From the NCBI GenBank assembly GCA_964435475.1, contig CAYSZB010000069.1, positions 1 through 10,670 of the forward strand: DNA of 10,670 nt, read 5' to 3'. This DNA comes from CAYSZB01 sp964435475. Lineage in GTDB: Bacteria > Chloroflexota > Anaerolineae > Anaerolineales > Anaerolineaceae. Position 1 is the stretch's first letter; every line of letters begins with the position of its first letter. The notes beneath the pieces are model-generated. The model made no database searches and had not been told where the DNA came from. It was given only the letters and a program-made list of their open reading frames with translations. Shown here piece after piece: positions 9,201 to 10,670 of this stretch. The translations under genes were made by a program, and so were the position numbers.

Positions 9201-10142
9201 AAGCATCCAAAACAATCCCAATAATATTAGCGCTGCTATAAGCGGCTTGGTAAACTGTTCCACCGTCGCATGCAGTCCTGAGCTTGGTGATGTACTCTCT
9301 AGTGAAATAGGTCCAATGGTTGGGTCAAAGCGACTTTCAGGGATAGTCTTACCAAAATCCGAAAAGATCGTGCTACTGGTCGCCAAAGCTTCATAAGGGT
9401 TACTACCGCTGCGAGATATCTCAAGATCAAGTCCCAGGTGCGCAGGAAAGCCTTCTCTGTCAATCCACAATACACCTGTCCCACCATACTTCAAGCCACT
9501 GAGAGATAACCGCAATTCCGTCTCGGAATCGAATTGTCCAGCTTGACGGAGCATGAATCGGAGCACATCACGGCTTTCGAGGGCAAAGGCAACCCGTTCA
9601 AAGGTTCCCCCAACAGTCTCGATGGGTTCAAGAAACTGATGGTCTTTAGCCACTTCAAGCAAGAGCAAACCGTCCCCGGTGAGACCTGGTGCAGAAAGTG
9701 TCTGCGGCTGCTCTACCCATTGGTCGCCTTGGCGTTGGTAGATGCTTCCGCCTGAGATGAGGATCTCTTCCTCAGCAGATCCAGAGATTAGTTGATCCTG
9801 ATATGGGGATACCCGCACTGTACCATCTTTAATGACAAAACGGGCTTGATGTGGACCGGCGATCTCACCATCGATGTGCATGGATGACGAGGCGTCGTTG
9901 AGAGCACCAACAGCTCTCACTGTCTGCTGCACGTCGATAGAAATCAGGTAGGTACCGGCTATTTGTGCTTTTTTCAGGGCATTCTGCACCATCTCGGAAG
10001 GATCAAGCGTTGGAGAATGATCAAGCTGTAATCCGGATTTCGCAATAACCCCAATTTGGGAGGTTTTTAGGAACCCTACTAAAATCAAAGATACAACGAT
10101 AAGGATGATTACTTTCCGATTCAATCGCATCCATTTACACAT
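243..10142 (-). CDS. Giant secreted/surface multidomain protein (TSP3 repeats, FG-GAP propeller, Ig-like and CBM9-like modules)
   Basis: One uninterrupted frame of 3299 codons ends in TAA at 243-245. I chose the ATG at 10140-10142 because GAGG (minus strand, 10151-10154) lies 8 nt upstream. The frame stays open to an ATG at 10179-10181 (13 extra residues, no ribosome binding site), and a third ATG is at 10128-10130. Seen directly: a basic N-terminus then a hydrophobic core (residues 11-25), two further hydrophobic segments (301-316, 327-346), two Asp/Asn/Gly-rich arrays of TSP3 type (392-494, 1403-1545), a mostly hydrophobic helical block (862-1175), seven FG-GAP motifs (1987-2375), Ig-like strands closing with D-x-x-GN motifs, and the tail HIYLPIVFSSQ. 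Family knowledge: such modules are extracellular, calcium-bound, and used in adhesion or ligand binding. No catalytic motif was recognised. Inference: an exported, probably membrane-released or surface-held protein of Chloroflexota type. The frame is certain; the function is unknown. No frameshift or internal stop is seen. Confidence 0.93.
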   Translation of the reverse strand: MCKWMRLNRKVIILIVVSLILVGFLKTSQIGVIAKSGLQLDHSPTLDPSEMVQNALKKAQIAGTYLISIDVQQTVRAVGALNDASSSMHIDGEIAGPHQARFVIKDGTVRVSPYQDQLISGSAEEEILISGGSIYQRQGDQWVEQPQTLSAPGLTGDGLLLLEVAKDHQFLEPIETVGGTFERVAFALESRDVLRFMLRQAGQFDSETELRLSLSGLKYGGTGVLWIDREGFPAHLGLDLEISRSGSNPYEALATSSTIFSDFGKTIPESRFDPTIGPISLESTSPSSGLHATVEQFTKPLIAALILLGLFWMLLLHNGRLVHAARTAICITLIFAMVTPPIAQAAAHSSSSGDEVAKTGEIESLVKTVQKAGDQQQAEIAARASVLDDLGDEDGDALPNGYELKLGTNPFSSDTDLDGLTDSEEVKGIPCLVGTDTINVETDPLNPDSNSDGIRDGDEFDQGVCRWLYGNKPYPWSDDNDGDTVPDNLDLSPFTLSEPYSDIGASFTFNLMYGDGYYFELQVVPTEKRLLRYAYHSSLFWPVDTLGQIGHDPNLGSTGALQVAPYLEVTVLEDDLPTPQSLEDYGIGWSQIAAEDGTPSGYYKLIIPLVPIEHGGIVYALQAKVYQDHATKDGVVYWQDARLKWAVQGDVLKPDDTGQLVPSPTGLYGIMVYDEPYRITGLQTSRQVRASAMLAGLKQTGEGEPDLANLILLRGFLESQYLSGRLSLADIYERFGPYSTATMEETWGLSQDFNLSDPADYDHMDQMLHTVNVTTARSLLSYYTMDANPTLLVATEQQTAVLNIDDLPDPDLSNPVMNLCLTQVVTSRTLKLTSYKWDPTAMSSSGSPENSTSSLSRDIGDWVALGLEEALAQIRADFEEIDEYYEETVSILQMAMTVWYQGQTAVQSIGDLDLTQITDALDDPAFYANIVSLLLEYALDGLPKEFRVAIEFLIGVLEYPGGPLQWLEDQWNTIISFGEELVGSFKEIAAGEFSPDSLVSFTQTAINVLTWLASILDFGFIGQIIKVLSSLLEIFMQVQALWNVIQMIVTEGIQVAAEVLSAVIGNITSLSEGLPFLGLLFSVFSTLFSMFVQIASGTLSVLGIIGVIFKAIVEIATAVVLFVIASMWPYGTILSLAISVINLITGFLNEHFGDVGAVIAAILDPLCAILNATNPDPESLVSFLGDPQIGNMELVTYEGYPLGGLVAGQRFGFRIGGTITMSSMRTNALDHTSAYIQLGRYANGDSFELCGLQAVQYIQDTAQIDNTFSHVSAYNYGTCVTFSFARKWNWDYNSGSVYNADDIRIAQSLPGSGEWIPPVLARDFHSVTTLDIMPYTPAINGIVSLDISMAVDELWENCGILGVDCDQFHETYTSPPSAAFAFFDILPKSLIEFWEWDALENVDLDGDDLTGGTAEQDIFGFDNTLCGDPNSYLDPDVDDDKLSDSYELFATGSSACKSDSDSDGLDDYQEFVSGTDPLDPDTDDDGLKDGEEVAYWDSYEGLIVPWRIDMGGAYSGSPNFPAAFSNPRIANADRDGRSDLKEKQLGSSPNALNLSDLEMVVSQELVEGGGTQLRFTSFPWTDDLLAGIDPRLSITLPIAFSGITLSARLVKSGQHALHYFNATQVFGQPPNTYAWDFPTLTKGLMVEVNLAGLPATIPVDEVFVDVNFSYTEGNTLRQSQSAVPLLLNRGGPAVTVTSPAEGNAVSAYQGPIRIEGNAVDGEGVRSVEVCLTSGASCTDSQWRTATVDVLQGQHWNYAWTPPADGAHRIYARGVDSYGVGGSESQIINFYVDSQPPESALFELDGTAYISSVPNPDSMAAFTVTGSIHDAPGGYISGVGEANVEVYLSSADGYKHLPSQSMVAEPGNEASTFSSTISLPMSPLGGAASPYAQGLYQLTLSASDTAGNFLVNADSLDVVIDDTPPYAVLNVPQTVLGNDVTLGGRADETVLSPLRLSHEAYPETQALGDQDALFYDELQETRSYVVDDLNGDSIEDIVLVSWSSGNPVELGIFFGQTDSYTPNLSLEYADVLLHGENDLGRTSYRPSVAVNTPTMLDVNGDSIADLLIGDPNAASGNGRAYVIFGRHYWPESLNLVDAEWRLSVPDTLAFGSSVAGAGDSDGDGLGDILVGAVYKDLYSEIAYLYLGQERFVPEVVSSVYSRMCAFGTCTPLTVPNLAGLGDTDGDGLSDWLLAGYSGVWLIGGQPRQTLPSMPSAASVALTELQGVGSQQTVSPAGDVNGDGLRDMLIGDPLASSSHVYVVLGHRPETAYPMPFNLFTAADLSFVEPVGVIMSLGVSLAPMGDLDHDGKDDFAFGEAAPTSGAAIVLSGRLPWELDLPLNWAAYTMLGTTAADGVGEYLSSGDVNGDMLRDLLVGVPAPTQASIRGAYLYLSEPLPIVTSGVSSVEVGFFGPVTDPTVPVTETIPDNWKVTALTSPNAAISTYQVYLEFPGNGDYRIYARATDRSGNQLSSEGWYVGTTFANSNANELPDIGVSINTPQLFKEGFLRVVLEGQVDSTDPIQSLRVYDGEHWLRQPLIATGVAGFSSESNIKRSDLRVITFRAVVRDAFGNVKHDFITIPLDTMVATPETEANLSSNQWSTDITPNLTVTWPPIVESGSNVQSYAVIDQHAKTNPLDPVFPVDGFCTISSSLDSVGVWYTHVRVQDAAGNQKTVHAGPFGVNRSQTYSAILADGWLDYSGGEYPTGMVTNYDPYSALEPALLMTTWDENWLYMGFTGRSWSVNQRLEIYLDTRVEGSTASIGNDRPVHTLPFEADFALVIDGSSSFKLYRYDSGWIEVAEPLSFAATGNGTEIAFDRNELNLSPSEYISILAYIDTTDGVAAVIPPSARQSTDPILPGTITFIDSIVLSQLSGGYSDMPVQRIAPIVSMQHPGVVTHLSPGNQGTLMVSVTNPDVLAYQQQKMSVTLGGDEKLMQFVSLDEGAVCADTCLPGESQWTVLIDVAPGATTMVSFTITAITPSISGIFKVPVSAELQFQGIPAVPQPQATTDYTVDYSVAQIRFSAVNSKILTKPGPFVLPIFTNLAGCNLACDQTISVNRGAGIWESLGNLSNILSITDDLPSGYSALWQLRVEAPNGQISISSITVETDGTAPVVYIEDTLQRTGTPGYLYGTVFDASGSLRAVEVSLDSGPFRLAMLNKNDNTWKFPVNTWRYDGEVVDVKVRAVDEAGNVSDIATTTIVIDGTSPEVTITADEISCSGTAADGSGVESVKISLDGGLSYQDVVMGDLGWNFDYISWVGGTPVGVIIIRAVDFYGNVTQTAVPYKFEPIHIYLPIVFSSQ
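246..278 (-). other. C-terminal IYLPIV tail
   Basis: The last eleven residues are HIYLPIVFSSQ. From memory, many extracellular proteins of Chloroflexota end in a short tail of the form (V/I)(Y/F)LP(L/I)(V/I)xx, and this matches. I know of no established function; a sorting or anchoring signal is a guess. Confidence 0.5.
279..830 (-). other. C-terminal pair of Ig-like modules (residues ~3105-3288)
   Basis: Two modules open with DGTAPVVYIED and DGTSPEVTITADE. They carry GTVFDASGSLRAVEVSLD / GTAADGSGVESVKISLD strands, and close with VRAVDEAGNVSD and IRAVDFYGNVTQ. This is a near-tandem repeat of one bacterial Ig-like type, ending just before the C-terminal tail. Confidence 0.75.
1593..2069 (-). 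other. CBM9-like carbohydrate-binding-type domain (residues ~2692-2850)
   Basis: The segment begins DGWLDYSGGEYP and continues MTTWDENWLYMGFTGRSW and LEIYLDTRVEGST. A later DFALVIDGSSSFKLYRYDSGWIEV stretch follows, then a TEIAFDRNEL strand. The order 'small-D-G-x-LD ... W-D-x-x-x-LY-x-x-F ... EIYLDT ... D' is that of CBM9-like / DOMON-related domains, which bind sugars or cofactors outside the cell. Recognition is by pattern only; the ligand is unknown. Confidence 0.55.
2958..4220 (-). other. Probable seven-bladed FG-GAP/integrin-alpha-like beta-propeller (residues ~1975-2395)
   Basis: Seven calcium-loop motifs start at residues 1987 (DLNGDSIEDIVLV), 2056 (DVNGDSIADLLIG), 2118 (DSDGDGLGDILVG), 2181 (DTDGDGLSDWLLAG), 2237 (DVNGDGLRDMLIG), 2303 (DLDHDGKDDFAFG) and 2363 (DVNGDMLRDLLVG). 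They are spaced 56-69 residues apart. Several blades also carry the paired G-x-a-Y-v-x-f-G strand (AYVIFGR, AYLYLGQ, VYVVLGH). Seven such repeats make a closed propeller in integrin-alpha-type FG-GAP domains, which bind protein or glycan ligands at the cell surface. Confidence 0.88.
4389..5075 (-). other. Tandem Ig-like modules (residues ~1690-1918)
   Basis: One module starts PAVTVTSPAEGNAV. It has the pattern I-x-G-x-A-x-D-x-x-GV-x-x-VEV and ends YARGVDSYG...INFYVDSQPP. The next repeats the same logic (VTGSIHDAPGG, VEVYLSS, LSASDTAGN, VVIDDTPP). This is the usual bacterial Ig-like 'D-x-x-GN ... V-D-x-x-PP' arrangement of extracellular beta-sandwich domains. The first module also has a C-x6-C pair (1730/1737). 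Confidence 0.7.
5508..5936 (-). other. TSP3-type calcium-loop array 2 (residues 1403-1545)
   Basis: A second set of acidic loops is seen: DLDGDDLTGG, DPDVDDDKLSDSYEL, DSDSDGLDDYQEFVSGTDP, DPDTDDDGLKDGEEV and, after an inserted stretch of about 40 residues, NADRDGRSDLKEKQLGSSP. The motif type is the same as in array 1, so calcium binding is expected. It separates the helical and beta N-terminal half from the Ig/propeller C-terminal half. Confidence 0.85.
6618..7559 (-). other. Long hydrophobic/amphipathic helical block (residues 862-1175)
   Basis: From W862 onward the protein loses its beta/Asp-Gly character. It becomes a chain of helix-like segments rich in L, I, V, F, A and M, first with acidic amphipathic turns (LEEALAQIRADFEEIDEYYEE) and then increasingly apolar. 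Residues 1075-1148 hold only two charged residues (K1110, E1114) and could supply two or three membrane-spanning helices. Soluble beta domains flank it on both sides. Helical regions of this kind occur in pore-forming toxins and in phage tape-measure proteins, but I recognise no family. Confidence 0.7.
8661..8969 (-). other. TSP3-type calcium-loop array 1 (residues 392-494)
   Basis: Repeated D-x-D-x-D-G-type loops are seen: DEDGDALPNGYELKLGTNP, SDTDLDGLTDSEE, DSNSDGIRDGDEF and DNDGDTVPDNLDL. The spacing and the G-T-N/D-P linkers are those of thrombospondin type 3 / bacterial TSP3 repeats, which bind calcium and act as rigid spacers. The array begins about 45 residues after the putative internal cleavage site. 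Confidence 0.85.
9102..9248 (-). other. Transmembrane hairpin with internal signal-peptide-like segment (residues 299-347)
   Basis: Residues 301-316 (LIAALILLGLFWMLLL) form a strong transmembrane segment. The short loop HNGRLVHAAR (317-326) carries two arginines and two histidines. A second hydrophobic segment runs from 327 to about 342 and ends in PIAQAAAH, a textbook A-x-A signal peptidase I site (cut after A345). The basic loop fits the positive-inside rule: the N-domain and the rest of the protein would both be outside. Cleavage would then release about 2950 residues. Confidence 0.65.
9327..10010 (-). other. N-terminal LolA/LppX-like beta domain (residues ~45-272)
   Basis: The segment opens with an amphipathic helix (MVQNALKKAQ). 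Alternating strands follow: YLISIDVQQTV, a DGEI-type turn, FVIKDG, then EEEILISGGSIYQRQGDQWV. It closes with GVLWIDREGFPAHLGLDLEI and STIFSDFGKTIP. This order of strands, the Y-x-R-x-G-x-W hairpin and the terminal F-SDFGK strand resemble the lipid-binding half-barrel of LolA, LppX/LprG and related lipoproteins. The assignment rests on recalled pattern, not on a search. If right, it would bind a lipid or hydrophobic ligand on the outer side of the membrane. Confidence 0.45.
10065..10142 (-). other. N-terminal signal peptide or signal anchor of the giant protein
   Basis: Residues 1-10 contain K3, R6, R9 and K10. They are followed by an uninterrupted hydrophobic core at 11-25 (VIILIVVSLILVGFL). 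No lipobox cysteine follows, and no clean A-x-A site is obvious within the usual distance, so it may stay as an uncleaved anchor. It directs the protein to the Sec pathway. Confidence 0.75.
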
Positions 10143-10150
10143 ACCTTTTA

Positions 10151-10154
10151 CCTC
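10151..10154 (-). promoter_or_regulatory. Ribosome binding site that decides the giant gene's start
   Basis: On the minus strand GAGG (within AGCGAGGTAAAAGGT) lies 8 nt before the ATG at 10140-10142. The upstream ATG at 10179-10181 has no purine-rich stretch before it, and the ATG at 10128-10130 is about 13 nt from the nearest AAAGG, which is too far. This favours the 3299-residue form. Confidence 0.6.
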
Positions 10155-10284
10155 GCTTTCCCAAAGCCGTATTAGATGCATGCATATAAAATTGTGAGTT
10201 TTACAAATAAGAGTAATTAATATCAGGAAGACATCGCTGGCTTAGAATAGACCAAAGCTTAGTGAAGTCTATCCCTTTTATTTT

Positions 10285-10290
10285 ATTATA
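10285..10290 (-). promoter_or_regulatory. Candidate -10 box for the giant gene
   Basis: The minus strand reads TATAAT at 10290 to 10285, an exact -10 consensus, in the divergent intergenic region. It would give a leader of about 135 nt. No convincing -35 is found at 16-18 bp spacing and there is no TGn extension, so this is only a candidate. A second weak pair (TAGACT, 16 bp, TATTCT with the -10 at 10244-10249) is possible closer to the gene. Confidence 0.25.
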
Positions 10291-10335
10291 CTACTTAAAT
10301 CACATATCAGATACCTGAAATATGTATGGTTATTC

Positions 10336-10364
10336 TTGACATTTATTTGCTTAACTTATACAAT
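10336..10364 (+). promoter_or_regulatory. Sigma70-type promoter of the riboswitch-gcvH transcript
   Basis: TTGACA (10336-10341, exact consensus -35) and TACAAT (10359-10364, one mismatch from TATAAT) are separated by exactly 17 nt. The predicted start is about 10371, so the RNA begins a few nucleotides before the P1 stem of the riboswitch. The fit to both boxes and the spacing is very good, and the position makes functional sense. Confidence 0.82.
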
Positions 10365-10376
10365 CATTCGCGAGTA

Positions 10377-10457
10377 GTAAGTGGGAAGAGTCCGCGTGTG
10401 GCACCGAAGGGGCAAATTCCTTTTGGAATGAATCTCTCAGGTAAATAGACCCGCTTA
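10377..10457 (+). promoter_or_regulatory. Glycine riboswitch, single aptamer
   Basis: The conserved glycine-aptamer core is visible: GCACCGAAGGGGCAA (10401-10415), then AATCTCTCAGGTAAATAGAC (10431-10450), in the usual order. P1 pairs 10378-10385 (TAAGTGGG) with 10450-10457 (CCCGCTTA), 8 bp with one G-U. AGAG at 10387-10390 can pair with CTCT in 10434-10438. A perfect ATTCC-TTTT-GGAAT hairpin fills 10416-10429. No second CCGAAGG core follows, so this is a singlet rather than the common tandem form. Family knowledge: this aptamer class binds glycine and mostly controls gcv operons or glycine transporters. Its position immediately ahead of gcvH fits the first role. Confidence 0.94.
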
Positions 10458-10483
10458 TCTTGTTCGCTCTGAAATGGAAGATA
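10456..10483 (+). promoter_or_regulatory. Accessory stem behind the glycine aptamer (ghost-aptamer-like)
   Basis: TATCTT (10456-10461) is complementary to AAGATA (10478-10483), with a 16-nt loop, directly abutting and slightly overlapping the 3' strand of P1. Family knowledge: singlet glycine riboswitches often keep a short vestigial stem-loop in place of the missing second aptamer, docking onto the remaining one; the downstream position is the type-1 arrangement. That this stem plays that role is inference from position and size. Confidence 0.5.
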
Positions 10484-10498
10484 TATGCAAGGATCAAC

Positions 10499-10540
10499 AT
10501 AACAGGGACATAGTGATATGACTCTGTTATATTTTTATTA
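10499..10540 (+). terminator. Riboswitch expression platform: terminator-like hairpin with U-tract
   Basis: ATAACAGGG (10499-10507) pairs with CTCTGTTAT (10522-10530) over 9 bp with one G-U, around a 14-nt loop. ATTTTTATTA (10531-10540) follows at once. This is the layout of an intrinsic terminator, set between the aptamer and the gcvH Shine-Dalgarno at 10546-10551, which stays outside the hairpin. Control is therefore likely at transcription elongation rather than at translation. The stem is AT-rich and may be only moderately strong. Confidence 0.7.
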
Positions 10541-10545
10541 CATAA

Positions 10546-10551
10546 AAGGAG
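10546..10551 (+). promoter_or_regulatory. Ribosome binding site of gcvH
   Basis: AAGGAG lies 7 nt before the ATG at 10559, in an A-rich unstructured stretch. It fixes the gcvH start. Confidence 0.85.
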
Positions 10552-10558
10552 TAACAAA

Positions 10559-10670
10559 ATGGAGTTTCCAGCAGAATTAAAATATCAGAAAACCGATGAA
10601 TGGGTCAAGGTTGTTGATGATGTTGCCATTATTGGCATCAGTGACTTTGCCCAGAACCAGCTTTCAGATC
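10559..10670 (+). CDS. gcvH: Glycine cleavage system H protein, N-terminal part (cut by window edge)
   Basis: The ATG at 10559-10561 opens a frame that runs off the right edge after 37 codons. The protein begins MEFPAELKYQKTDEWV and continues with a VAIIGISDFAQNQLSD segment. This matches the conserved start of GcvH (PAELKY-x-K-x-x-EW, then the VGIT-x-x-AQ-x-x-LGD type strand). GcvH carries the lipoyl-lysine arm that shuttles the aminomethyl group between the P, T and L proteins when glycine is broken down to CO2, ammonia and methylene-tetrahydrofolate in the cytoplasm. The lipoylated lysine lies further along in the family and is outside the window. A strong Shine-Dalgarno sits 7 nt upstream and a glycine riboswitch precedes the gene, which independently supports the call. 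It is first in its transcript; other gcv genes probably follow beyond the edge. Confidence 0.93.
   Translation, partial: MEFPAELKYQKTDEWVKVVDDVAIIGISDFAQNQLSD

Noticed and set aside
243..10142. The giant gene as a polyketide/peptide synthase or a polymorphic toxin with a C-terminal toxin domain
   Set aside because: No synthase motifs, carrier sites, RHS/YD repeats or hypervariable C-terminal nuclease-like domain are seen; the C-terminus is Ig-like modules plus a short tail.
10179..10181. Upstream ATG giving a 3312-residue form of the giant protein
   Set aside because: No ribosome binding site precedes it, and the extra 13 residues (MHLIRLWESEVKG) would put an acidic stretch before the signal core. 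The ATG at 10140-10142 with GAGG at 8 nt fits better.
10458..10540. A second glycine aptamer in tandem
   Set aside because: There is no second CCGAAGG core or CTCTCAGG-type strand; only a short stem and the terminator hairpin are present.
10351..10557. 68-codon minus-strand frame opposite the gcvH leader
   Set aside because: It lies across the promoter, glycine riboswitch and terminator, whose conserved RNA features explain the sequence fully.

Overview
The window is dominated by one giant gene on the minus strand. To its right, divergently, is the start of a glycine-cleavage gene under a glycine riboswitch. GC content is moderate in the coding part, and the intergenic ends are clearly AT-rich. 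The giant protein combines thrombospondin-type-3 calcium loops, FG-GAP propeller repeats and Ig-like modules, and ends in an IYLPIV-type tail. From memory, this style is common in secreted proteins of Chloroflexota (Anaerolineae and relatives), so I suggest that phylum as an inference. There is no rRNA or other marker gene to confirm it.

Layout. 1-242 is AT-rich intergenic DNA. It may hold the last 28 codons of a plus-strand gene entering from the left, a weak plus-strand terminator, and two hairpins just behind the giant gene's stop. 243-10142 (minus) is one intact 3299-residue secreted or surface protein; a longer start at 10181 is possible but has no ribosome binding site. 10143-10370 is a divergent promoter region. 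A strong sigma70-type promoter (TTGACA, 17 bp, TACAAT) starts a plus-strand transcript at about 10371, directly at a single-aptamer glycine riboswitch (10377-10457). A short accessory stem, a terminator-like hairpin with a U-tract, a good Shine-Dalgarno and the first 37 codons of gcvH follow.

Giant protein, N to C terminus (residues counted from the Met at 10142): N-terminal hydrophobic signal or anchor (11-25); LolA/LppX-like beta domain (about 45-272); transmembrane segment (301-316); short basic loop; a second, signal-peptide-like hydrophobic segment ending in an AQA site (327-347); TSP3-type array 1 (392-494); unassigned beta domain (about 495-700) and linker; a long helical block (862-1175) with a 74-residue stretch holding only two charged residues; unassigned beta domain; TSP3-type array 2 (1403-1545); Ig-like modules (about 1690-1918); seven FG-GAP calcium motifs (1987-2375), i.e. 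a probable seven-bladed propeller; Ig-like modules; CBM9-like domain (about 2692-2850); more Ig-like modules; C-terminal tail HIYLPIVFSSQ.

The two transcription units diverge and there is no sign that they share a function. The riboswitch should tie gcvH, and probably further gcv genes beyond the right edge, to intracellular glycine. The giant protein looks like a calcium-stabilised surface or secreted adhesion, binding or possibly membrane-active protein. Its exact job cannot be read from the sequence.
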